Assembly: GCA_029062885.1 (NCBI GenBank)
Contig: JAIDPH010000105.1
Coordinates: forward strand, 1 to 45,453
Reading direction: 5' to 3'
From: Lachnospiraceae bacterium
Lineage (GTDB): Bacteria > Bacillota > Clostridia > Lachnospirales > Lachnospiraceae
DNA length: 45,453 bases
A program made the translations under genes and the position numbers. Of this stretch, positions 34,401-41,327 are shown piece by piece (position 1 is the stretch's first letter; every line of letters begins with the position of its first letter). The notes beneath the pieces were generated by a model, which saw nothing but the letters and a program-made list of their open reading frames with translations, was not told where the DNA came from and ran no database searches.

Positions 34401-34993
34401 GTTTCCTCAGGAATAAATTCTACACTCTTCTTTTTATTGATTGTCAGCAGAAATTCTTCTACGTTGTGTTCATTTCCATAAATTTCGGAAAGACCCTTAT
34501 ACGCATTATAATACTGTCTGTCGTTTCCGGTAAATATTTGTTCAAATTCTTCGCTATAGAATAATTTTACAGCTTCCGGCCATTCGCTTTTCGCTAAATT
34601 CGTAAAATGAAACAGATTTCTGATATCACCAATGCTTGACTTAACCGTGCCCTTTATGACGGTAACGGAAAAAGGGAGATAGTATTCCCCCTGATTTGAT
34701 ATAATATGAAAAACGCCTTTTATCTCATCACCGATTTTCATTTCAGAAGCATCGACGCGGTAGTATATATCATCCTGACTGCCGTTAAAAGATGTGGTAA
34801 GGCACTCCATACGCAGATCCGAGGAAATAATATGCCCCTCGGTCAATGTCCCTTCTGTGGCATATATGGTAAAAAACCCTTCTTCAATACTTCCGGGCTT
34901 GAGAGTAATGTCTACGCGCGGACATGAAAAATCCAGGGAGGTATTATCAGATTTGAAATTGCCTTCTAATATTTCTTGGATAATCTGTTTCAA
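31424..34993 (-). CDS. Giant DUF5717-like protein, function unknown
   Basis: The 1189-aa protein has no signal peptide or membrane helix. Residues 1-110 and about 195-290 are beta-rich and look like immunoglobulin or MSP-type sandwiches (LKPGSIEEGFFTIYATEG; RIETEGDFLSIDEEVV). From about 300 to the end it is a long helical solenoid of the TPR/HEAT kind, broken near 690-760 by a beta segment (VPIYDENCQIILEDGYRNR). I match it from memory to DUF5717. The start is a TTG with a weak ribosome site; an in-frame stop just upstream excludes a longer start. It has a promoter at 35034-35063 and leads the four-gene cassette. A cytoplasmic scaffold is my best guess. Confidence 0.65.
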   Translation of the reverse strand: MKQIIQEILEGNFKSDNTSLDFSCPRVDITLKPGSIEEGFFTIYATEGTLTEGHIISSDLRMECLTTSFNGSQDDIYYRVDASEMKIGDEIKGVFHIISNQGEYYLPFSVTVIKGTVKSSIGDIRNLFHFTNLAKSEWPEAVKLFYSEEFEQIFTGNDRQYYNAYKGLSEIYGNEHNVEEFLLTINKKKSVEFIPEETQIVIENPEALARYSLVINRNGWGYTHLRIETEGDFLSIDEEVVSDDDFLGNLYRLYYYILDDNLHAGNNYGCIRLISYEQTVTIPITVVHRAETARKLHGIYKERKRVVVQLMQLYQNFRLKKISAKTWMDETGRLIDRLKGLYGKDISTGLFQAHLFITQERFNEASWILEQNKDAIVEIREDKPEIWCYYLYLTALCSKNEEYTDDAASKILRIYERNRGNWRIAWMLLFIADEYIKNASRKWALFEELFANNCNSPILYMEAWNVLSMNPAILLKLGEFELQILNYAAKNDVLKDDVVIQLIYLAQKQKGFSGILFDILVSCYDKRPQNDILQAICTILIKGNLYGEKYLRWYRSGVEQNLRITRLYEFYMMSLPLDGKETLPKMILMYFSYQSDLSYEITAYLYAYVYKRKDAIPDIYVNYLPAMESFVIEQIKHGRINKHLAYLYRNILTQSMVDEEVAKGLLSLIFTQDIIVESDMVRQVILVYPYAAGQMAYPVTSGRAQVPIYDENCQIILEDGYRNRYICSISYRVERLVSAGSLLSLAATYIKEHLGYALNVCFAGKDSIVIQEDNAEQFRHLADTDFLVSPIRQEIRIKLVNFYYEKDRMWELDEYLMSLKLEDIALSDRKEIVRLMVLRGMYEEAYEWVLRIGPYGIDAKTLVKMSSRLLAEDEPEENAFMTDTLHYVMKRGKYDENVLKYLIRFYNGSTKDMRDIWKAACDFGVEPYELSERIIVQMLYTGSHIGEKMDIFGSYIKAGGKDEVIAAFIYQCCYDYVINEKITEPFLLQCILNMHRENAALHLVCKLAYLKYYAENKNEISEDNKAIIKEFLQELLSHQIVLPLFKEFQGYLPALDILQDKSILEYRAKPGHRATIHYLIQKEGGAGQEYCRENMKDMFAGICVKEFILFFGERLQYYITEEVDGREQVTESGMINRSDIGDAVHESSRFNMLNDIMIGKTLQDYDTVDKLLAEYYKKDFMADRLFKAI

Positions 34994-35033
34994 CTTATGC
35001 TACCATACCTTATTTTAATAATTTTATCTCTTT

Positions 35034-35063
35034 ATTATATCATCTAACATGGTGTATCTGCAA
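35034..35063 (-). promoter_or_regulatory. Promoter of the DUF5717/DUF5716 cassette
   Basis: TTGCAG (35063-35058) and TATAAT (35039-35034) are spaced by 18 bases. The start near 35027 gives a leader of about 34 nt before the TTG codon. The -35 directly abuts the T-tail of the upstream gene's terminator. Confidence 0.6.
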
Positions 35064-35103
35064 GGAAAAGAACGCACCCTATCGAAGGTTCAACAGGGTG
35101 CGT
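35062..35103 (-). terminator. Terminator of the four-repeat secreted protein gene
   Basis: On the minus strand ACGCACCCT...AGGGTGCGT, a perfect 9-bp stem, is followed by TCTTTTCCTT. It lies just after the stop codon at 35128. Confidence 0.75.
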
Positions 35104-35127
35104 TATATCTCTTATATTTATATCAGA

Positions 35128-36192
35128 TTAGTTACCTTTAATAGTAAGGGCATGTAAATAAGCATCGGAACCGCGCGCACATGTTACAGTAACCTGCTTG
35201 CCGCTTACCAGAACCTTGCAGTTGCTGACGTTGTAAACCGCATCAAGCTTAAGCACCATCTCACCCTGTGACGTATTCAGATACAATATATCTTCAGTTG
35301 ACTTGCTGCTAACGGTGCCGGTCACTGTCATTGGAGACGCGGTGTCTATTTGTACTGCCGCTGCAGCTGTCTTTACACCTACAATCATTGCCGCATGCAT
35401 ATATGCATCGGAACCGCGGTATACGGAAAGCGTCAATGAACGCCCCGGTGTAAGAACCATACCGAATCTGGAGTCGGTATTCGCATCAATTACAATATGC
35501 ATTTCTCCGCCGCTTGTCGCAAGATACAACATTTTTTCCGTCGTATTGCTGCCAACCGTACCTGAAACCACTGTAGTTTGTGCTGTCACAGCGGCCGCCG
35601 GCATCGGTGAATTTGCTGTACTTCCCGTTACTGTTGTATTTGAATTCATACTATCAATGCTGATTGCATGCAGGTATGCATCTGATCCCCGTGCACAAGT
35701 GATATTGTATGTAGTATTCAATATAAGAACTACTCCCGAATTTATCCTAGTAGTGTCATCTAACTTAATTTGCATCTCACCGCCGGATGTATTAAAATAA
35801 AGCATCTCCTCAGTAGACTTCGTACTTATTGTTCCCGACACAGTCATAGGATGAGCTGTATCAACTGTAACTGCTGGTTTCGGTGCTTCCTTGAAAAGCT
35901 TAGCAGCATGAAGATAGCCGTCATTGCCATATGTTACGGAAACATATACGCTGCTGTTTGGGAGCAGAAGCTTGATTCCGGTAGCGTCTGTATTACTATC
36001 CAACTTAATAGTCATCATTCCTTCAGGAGTAGAAAGATATAACAGGTCACCTGTCGTTTTACTCGACACGGTTCCATGTACCGTAGCTATAATATCCGCA
36101 GCTTCCGCTTTCAACTGATTGTTCGGCAACATCATCATGCCCAATACAAGGCAGATTGCAAACCATAGTTTTACGCTCATAAGTTTTTTCAT
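35128..36192 (-). CDS. Secreted protein of four ~80-aa beta repeats
   Basis: The ATG at 36192 follows GGGAGG and begins a clear signal peptide (MKKLMSVKLWFAICLVLGMMM, cut near AEA-A); the track's extra 19 residues are leader sequence. The mature part (354 aa in all) is four tandem copies of one module: V.GTVSSKTTGDLLYLST..GMMTIKLD, then a variable middle, ending in (R)GSDAYLHA in three copies, GSDAYMHA or GNDGYLHA in the rest. Linkers between copies 1-2, 2-3 and 3-4 are rich in Thr, Ala and Pro. No sorting signal is seen, so it is likely released or held by other means. I do not recognise the family; an OB-like or other small barrel is plausible. Confidence 0.7.
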   Translation of the reverse strand: MKKLMSVKLWFAICLVLGMMMLPNNQLKAEAADIIATVHGTVSSKTTGDLLYLSTPEGMMTIKLDSNTDATGIKLLLPNSSVYVSVTYGNDGYLHAAKLFKEAPKPAVTVDTAHPMTVSGTISTKSTEEMLYFNTSGGEMQIKLDDTTRINSGVVLILNTTYNITCARGSDAYLHAISIDSMNSNTTVTGSTANSPMPAAAVTAQTTVVSGTVGSNTTEKMLYLATSGGEMHIVIDANTDSRFGMVLTPGRSLTLSVYRGSDAYMHAAMIVGVKTAAAAVQIDTASPMTVTGTVSSKSTEDILYLNTSQGEMVLKLDAVYNVSNCKVLVSGKQVTVTCARGSDAYLHALTIKGN

Positions 36193-36234
36193 TTTAAGTT
36201 TTACCTCCCTGAGTACAATAATAATTTTCGTCGT

Positions 36235-36273
36235 ATTATGTAAATACATTATGTTAAGTTATTATGTAAATCA
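36235..36273. repeat. Three 13-bp direct repeats over the promoter start site
   Basis: ATTATGTAAATAC, ATTATGTTAAGTT and ATTATGTAAATCA are head-to-tail with the core ATTATGT at 36235, 36248 and 36261. They abut the -10 and cover about -6 to +33 of the predicted transcript, the classical place for a repressor. No known regulator is claimed. Confidence 0.6.
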
Positions 36274-36302
36274 ATTATACAATACCAGATATAGGAAATC
36301 AA
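36274..36302 (-). promoter_or_regulatory. Promoter of the four-repeat secreted protein gene
   Basis: TTGATT (36302-36297) and a perfect TATAAT (36279-36274) are spaced by 17 bases. The expected start is near 36267, within the third 13-bp repeat; the leader is about 75 nt. Confidence 0.65.
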
Positions 36303-36313
36303 TACTTTATATT

Positions 36314-36360
36314 AAAAAAATACCAAAAGCGTCCAACTATTTAAGCCTTCGCTTTTGGTA
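36314..36360 (-). terminator. Terminator of the SpoIID-like gene
   Basis: On the minus strand TACCAAAAGCG...CGCTTTTGGTA, a perfect 11-bp stem, is followed by TTTTTTT. It lies 16 bases after the stop codon at 36376. Confidence 0.88.
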
Positions 36361-36375
36361 TTACATATTGAAAAA

Positions 36376-37641
36376 TTATTCAGGTTCAGCTATACGGCTT
36401 ACACCTACATAGATACGTGAAATTTCATACCATGTCGGAAAATCCGTAATTCCGCTCTGCGGCAGTCCGAAGACCTTCTGGAATACGCGTACGGCATCCG
36501 CTGTTCCCTGCCCATAAATGCCATCCACCGTAACCTTGGGAATAGCCGGATAATTCTGTGCAATCCGGTTGAGCTGCTGCTGGAGCTGTCTGACTTTATC
36601 ACCTGACGAACCAATTGTCAGATTATATCCCGGAAAAGAAGACGGTACGCCGGAAACGCTGACTGCGGTATTAATATACATATCGCTGCCGTAATAGTAC
36701 CTGAGTATCTCGATTGCCGAATATCCTTCGTCTCCCAGATACTTAGAGCCCCACTGGCTAAGACCGCTGCAGGTCACTCTTCTGCCGTCACAGTATGAGG
36801 TGAAAATCGGCTGCCTGACTCCCGGTCTTGAGAGATAGTTCAAAAAAATACTGTCCACCAGCCTATCAATATTTTCATAAGTATTTCTGCCGCGAATCCA
36901 TTTCTGATCATAGGCTGTGGAGGAGGTAATGGTAAAATTGTAACCCTGATTTCTGTACCACTCTGTATATACCCTGTTCAGCGTAAAAGAGAGAATTGCA
37001 AGAATATTTGCATAAATAGAGCTTTCCGGCCAGGTTGCATAGATTTCCGAAGAGGCTACGTTTTTAATATACTCTTTGTAGTTTACATAATAGTTTGGAG
37101 CACTGCTGTCAGACGGCACTCCGTCATGTACAACAACATACTCAGGAACAACGACACGGCTAAGTACGATTTCACCGGTCTCATCAATAGGTTTAATCTC
37201 ATCTTCCGGAATCTTCGGCGGGTATTCTCCATACAATGTATGATCCGGAATCACAATTGTCTCTTCTTCCTCTCTGGAAGTTTCCGTCGGGGTCATTCGT
37301 ATATCCTGCACTGCCGTTACATCGGGCAAGACCTCAACGCCGGAAACCAGCACAGGCTCATATCCCGGTGCTTCCACGGTCAGATTATATTCCGAATATG
37401 GCATCGGAGAATCCGGCGTAAGACTATAAGACAGGGGCGGCGCCATAAGCTGCACTTCCTGTGCCTGCCCGGAGCTGTCTGTCTGCAAGGTTTCAAGCGT
37501 TGTTCCGGGTGTACCGGTATAAGCAATGGAAATCACAGCGTTCTGAATAGGTATAAAACCTATATCCGAGGTTACATTTATCTGCAGCCCGCCGGTCGTT
37601 TCCCCTTCCATCTGTGCGCTTCTTATAGCTTTTGGGTTCAT
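36376..37641 (-). CDS. SpoIID-like / peptidoglycan-binding protein
   Basis: The 421-aa protein has three parts. Residues about 15-120 form a carboxypeptidase-regulatory-like or Ig-type beta domain (GGLQINVTSD, YNLTVEAPGYEPVLVSGVEV). Residues about 165-335 resemble the SpoIID/amidase-enhancer fold (YVNYKEYIKNVASSEIYATW, NITSSTAYDQ-like, TCSGLSQWGSKYLGDEGYSAIEILRYYYG). Residues about 345-412 are a PG_binding_1 domain (GSSGDKVRQLQQQLNRI, VDGIYGQGTADAVRVFQ). Together they suggest a spore cortex or cell-wall role. No signal peptide is present, which is odd for a wall protein and would suit a mother-cell protein acting on the forespore. AGG lies 7 bases before the ATG. Confidence 0.75.
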   Translation of the reverse strand: MNPKAIRSAQMEGETTGGLQINVTSDIGFIPIQNAVISIAYTGTPGTTLETLQTDSSGQAQEVQLMAPPLSYSLTPDSPMPYSEYNLTVEAPGYEPVLVSGVEVLPDVTAVQDIRMTPTETSREEEETIVIPDHTLYGEYPPKIPEDEIKPIDETGEIVLSRVVVPEYVVVHDGVPSDSSAPNYYVNYKEYIKNVASSEIYATWPESSIYANILAILSFTLNRVYTEWYRNQGYNFTITSSTAYDQKWIRGRNTYENIDRLVDSIFLNYLSRPGVRQPIFTSYCDGRRVTCSGLSQWGSKYLGDEGYSAIEILRYYYGSDMYINTAVSVSGVPSSFPGYNLTIGSSGDKVRQLQQQLNRIAQNYPAIPKVTVDGIYGQGTADAVRVFQKVFGLPQSGITDFPTWYEISRIYVGVSRIAEPE

Positions 37642-37693
37642 ATAATTACCTGCTTAAACCTTATTATCTTTCTAGTTATTATATGCAGATATC

Positions 37694-37739
37694 AAAAAGA
37701 CGACACTTTAGCAGTTCACTAATATTGCTTCTGTCGTCT
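37694..37739 (-). terminator. Terminator of the MATE gene, overlapping its last codons
   Basis: AGACGACA (in the codons for GRRQ) pairs with TGTCGTCT, followed by TTTTGAT on the minus strand. An inner AGCA/TGCT pair tightens the loop. Confidence 0.65.
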
Positions 37740-39053
37740 GCCCAACCAGATATATACGCCGACACAGATAATCACCGACAGAGCCGAACCTGCCGGAGAG
37801 GCAATTCCCATTGGCAGGAGCGTATCTGCAAAATACTTCGATGCGAAGTATGCAAACGGAATGCGTACACATATTATCGACATTGAATTATGTATAAACG
37901 GGATTGCAGAAAGTCCGTAAGCGCAGAAATAACCGCTGAAGCTAAAATGAATGCCTGCGAAGATACAATCCCAGACATACCCTCGCATATATTGACCGCC
38001 AAGCAATATTACCGCAGCGTCATCCGCAAATAATCCGATAAAGGGCTCTGCTGCAAACAACATTACAACAACTGCCGCAGTTCCCCATACTACTGCCATG
38101 ATACAGGCATATTTAAGCGTAAGGCGGGCACGTTCCGGCTTTCCTGCTCCGACATTCTGTGCTGAGAGAACCGATACCGTTGAAAGCATCGAAGATGGCA
38201 CGAGGAATAAGATTCCGATTATCTTCTCCACGATACCGACTGCCGCTGCGTCATTCAATCCTCGTTTATTGGCAATTACGGTAATCACAATGAATGCAAT
38301 TTGAATGAAACCATCCTGCAGCGCTACGGGAATGCCGATTTTAAGAAGCGATTCCATAGTATCCCTATGCGGTATCAAATCTTTAAGTGAAAGCGATATA
38401 CCCGTTTTGTGTTTCATTATTACGAATAAAGATACAGCAACACTGATTGTCTGGGATAACGTTGTCCCCAATGCCGCTCCCGCAGTGCCAAGACCCAATA
38501 TTCCGATAAAAATATAATCAAGCACTATGTTAGCGGCACAGGCTGCCGCTATAAAATACATCGGGCTTTTGGAATCTCCCATACCCCGGAAAATAGAACT
38601 GATAATATTATAGGCAGTAATAAACGGTATACCTATGAAACAAATCCTAAGATATGAAATCGTTCCGGCGACTGCTTCATCCGGCGTGGACATAACAGCC
38701 ACGATTGGCTTTACCATAACCAACAGAACCGCTGACAACACAAGTGATATTATCATAAATAATGTTATCGTGTTGCCTATAGTGCGCGATGTCTCTTCAT
38801 TCTTTCCGGCGCCAACCGCCCTGCCTATCATAACAGTAGCTCCCATTGCAAGTCCGACTATCATAACAGTAAGCATATGCATAACCTGACTTCCGATGGA
38901 AACTGCCGTAGTGCTGTCAACACCATTAAACTGACCGACGAAAAACAAGTCGGCCAGTCCATATAGTGTCTGCAAAAAATATGACAGCAGATACGGCAGT
39001 GAAAAATATACTACAGTCTTCAATACATTCCCTGTAGTCAGATTTTTTTCCAT
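37719..39053 (-). CDS. MATE-family efflux transporter
   Basis: The 444-aa protein has about twelve hydrophobic segments and the MATE pattern of an N-terminal MEKNLTTGNVLKTVVYFSLPYLLSY, GQFNGVDSTTAVSIGSQV and, in the repeat half, GIPVALQDGFIQIAF and SVLSAQNVGAGKPERARL. Such carriers export cationic drugs or metabolites with Na+ or H+. The substrate is not readable. AGAGG is 7 bases before the ATG. It lies 29 bases after htpG and may be read from the same transcript, then ends at its own terminator. Confidence 0.92.
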   Translation of the reverse strand: MEKNLTTGNVLKTVVYFSLPYLLSYFLQTLYGLADLFFVGQFNGVDSTTAVSIGSQVMHMLTVMIVGLAMGATVMIGRAVGAGKNEETSRTIGNTITLFMIISLVLSAVLLVMVKPIVAVMSTPDEAVAGTISYLRICFIGIPFITAYNIISSIFRGMGDSKSPMYFIAAACAANIVLDYIFIGILGLGTAGAALGTTLSQTISVAVSLFVIMKHKTGISLSLKDLIPHRDTMESLLKIGIPVALQDGFIQIAFIVITVIANKRGLNDAAAVGIVEKIIGILFLVPSSMLSTVSVLSAQNVGAGKPERARLTLKYACIMAVVWGTAAVVVMLFAAEPFIGLFADDAAVILLGGQYMRGYVWDCIFAGIHFSFSGYFCAYGLSAIPFIHNSMSIICVRIPFAYFASKYFADTLLPMGIASPAGSALSVIICVGVYIWLGRRQKQY

Positions 39054-39082
39054 TAAGATACCTCTCGATGCTTTCTATATAT

Positions 39083-41158
39083 TTACTTAGTCAGCAGCAT
39101 CATAATATCATTGCTTCTTGCAACAAATTTCGTCATAGCTTCCGGCTCAAGCGGCGTCTGCTGCAGCAGCGCAAGGTCATAGAGCTGCTCACAAATCATT
39201 CTGACATTATCTCCATCCTTGTGCTCAAGTACATATTGCACCAGTGGATGATTGGCATTCAGAATAAGTGTCTCACCCTCTTTACCGCCGAACATTCCCA
39301 TATCCATACCCTGCATAGCATACATCTTCATCATATCCTGCATTCTTCTGGTCTCTTCGGATAAGGTTATCATGGAAGAAATTTTCTTATTTTTCAGCTT
39401 TTCAACCTTAACGGTAATTTTGTCTTTCTTTAAGACCTTCTTCATAATCTTAGAGATTTCTTCCGTCTGCTCTTCTAACTCTTTTTCGGCTTTCTTACTT
39501 GTCTTAGCCTTAAAGGTATCTGTTAAATCAGCATCTATTCTCTGGAATTTAATTCCTTCATTCTTAGACTCAAGCTGTGATACGAAAGGCTGGTCTATAT
39601 TATGCGTAAGAATTACCGCATCCATCTTAGCAGACTTAAACATATTGATGTACTGACTCTGCTGATTAACGTCAGTTACATAGTAGATGACTTTTTCTTT
39701 GTTTTCATCATCAGATGCTTCTTCATCTTCTGTACCGTCAACCTTCTCACCGTTTTCGTCTACTACTTCAGCTTCAACTTTTTCACCGTTTTCGTCTGTA
39801 GCGGAAGCTTCTACCTCGTCCGGATCGATTTTATTCACTTCCAGACATTCCGGAAGGGTCAGATATTTTCCATCCAGATTCTTGAACAAGATATAATCTG
39901 TCATCTTCTCACAGAACTTATCATCCTTTAAGCATCCGAATTTAATGAACGGACTGATGTCGTCCCAGTATTTCTCATATTCTTCTTTTTCGGTCTTGCA
40001 CATACCTGAAAGCTTGTCTGCAACCTTTTTCGTAATATATTCGCTTATCTTATTTACAAATCCGTCATTCTGCAATGCGCTTCTGGATACATTCAGCGGC
40101 AGATCGGGGCAATCAATAACGCCTTTTAAGAGCATCAGAAATTCAGGAATAACTTCCTTGATATTATCTGCGATAAAAACCTGACTATTGTACAACTTAA
40201 TGGTTCCTTCAATTGATTCATATTCCATATTAATCTTAGGGAAATACAATATACCCTTTAAATTGAACGGATAATCCATATTCAGATGAATCCAGAACAA
40301 AGGCTCCTTGTAATCCTGAAATACCTTGCGGTAAAACTCCAGATATTCCTCCTTCGTGCATTCATTTGGATGCTTAGCCCAAAGCGGATTGGTTTCATTC
40401 AAAAGTTCAGGACGCTTTTTAATCTTTAATTTCTGCTCGTCCTCTTCTTTTTCCTTTTTGATTTCTTCCACTACGATGTCAGTATCAAGTTTTTCCGCTT
40501 CTGTTATAGTCTGCGTATCTGTTGTATTTGCTTTGGAAAGATATATCTCTATAGGCATGAAAGAACAATACTTTTTAATTACCTCTCTCGCCTTATACTC
40601 GTTGCAGAATTCCAGACAGTCTTCATTGATGAAAAGAGTAATCTCAGTTCCTACTTCGCTCCTGTCTCCATCTTTCATATCAAATTCCGTACCGCCGTCG
40701 CATTCCCAATGAACAGCCTGCGCGCCATCCTTATATGAAAGGGAATCAATATGCACCTCATCAGCTACCATGAATGCGGAATAAAAACCCAAACCAAAAT
40801 GACCGATAATCTGATCGTCGTTTGTTTTATCCTTGTATTTTTCAATAAAATCCGATGCCCCCGAAAAAGCAATCTGATTAATATACTCCTCAACCTCGTC
40901 AGCAGTCATGCCGAGTCCGTTATCAATAAATTTGAGAGTTTTCTCTTCCGGATTTACAATGACCTGAATCTTCGCCTTATAATCATCGGGCAGCGAATAT
41001 TCGCCCATCATATCCAGTTTCTTTAATTTTGTAATTGCATCACAGCCATTGGAAATCAACTCACGGAAGAAAATATCATGATCCGAATACAACCACTTTT
41101 TAATAATAGGAAAAATATTGTCACTGTTAATAGATAAACTGCCATGTTTTACTGCCAT
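39083..41158 (-). CDS. htpG: HtpG (Hsp90-family chaperone)
   Basis: The ATG at 41158 (AAAGGA about 10 bases before) gives 691 aa; the track start lies upstream of the promoter. The GHKL ATPase motifs are in order: FFRELISNGCDAITKL, FIDNGLGMT and GHFGLGFYSAFMV. The middle and C-terminal dimerisation domains follow. Two features are unusual for bacterial Hsp90: a Lys/Glu-rich stretch at about 219-249 between the N and middle domains, and an acidic duplicated segment at about 443-486 (TDENGEKVEAEVVDENGEKV). It is controlled by a promoter with an adjacent CIRCE. Confidence 0.96.
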   Translation of the reverse strand: MAVKHGSLSINSDNIFPIIKKWLYSDHDIFFRELISNGCDAITKLKKLDMMGEYSLPDDYKAKIQVIVNPEEKTLKFIDNGLGMTADEVEEYINQIAFSGASDFIEKYKDKTNDDQIIGHFGLGFYSAFMVADEVHIDSLSYKDGAQAVHWECDGGTEFDMKDGDRSEVGTEITLFINEDCLEFCNEYKAREVIKKYCSFMPIEIYLSKANTTDTQTITEAEKLDTDIVVEEIKKEKEEDEQKLKIKKRPELLNETNPLWAKHPNECTKEEYLEFYRKVFQDYKEPLFWIHLNMDYPFNLKGILYFPKINMEYESIEGTIKLYNSQVFIADNIKEVIPEFLMLLKGVIDCPDLPLNVSRSALQNDGFVNKISEYITKKVADKLSGMCKTEKEEYEKYWDDISPFIKFGCLKDDKFCEKMTDYILFKNLDGKYLTLPECLEVNKIDPDEVEASATDENGEKVEAEVVDENGEKVDGTEDEEASDDENKEKVIYYVTDVNQQSQYINMFKSAKMDAVILTHNIDQPFVSQLESKNEGIKFQRIDADLTDTFKAKTSKKAEKELEEQTEEISKIMKKVLKKDKITVKVEKLKNKKISSMITLSEETRRMQDMMKMYAMQGMDMGMFGGKEGETLILNANHPLVQYVLEHKDGDNVRMICEQLYDLALLQQTPLEPEAMTKFVARSNDIMMLLTK

Positions 41159-41198
41159 AAAATCACGTTCCTTTCTCTTATATCTATATCTAAAAATC

Positions 41199-41227
41199 AG
41201 TTTAATGCGCTCACCTAAAAATGTCAA
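41199..41227 (-). promoter_or_regulatory. Promoter of htpG
   Basis: A perfect TTGACA (41227-41222) and TAAACT (41204-41199) are spaced by 17 bases on the minus strand. The start near 41192 leaves a leader of about 34 nt. Confidence 0.8.
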
Positions 41228-41234
41228 GAAAAAA

Positions 41235-41261
41235 TTAGCACTCATCTTCATCGAGTGCTAA
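41235..41261. promoter_or_regulatory. CIRCE operator (HrcA binding site)
   Basis: TTAGCACTC-N9-GAGTGCTAA matches the CIRCE consensus at all 18 arm positions. It lies 7 bases upstream of the htpG -35 box. In B. subtilis htpG is not in the HrcA regulon, so HrcA control here would be a difference. The site is symmetrical. Confidence 0.92.
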
Positions 41262-41327
41262 TAATTATTCTAAAACCTTTTATTTATCTGTATTTGCGGA
41301 TTTATAAATTTTTTCTAAACAATATTC

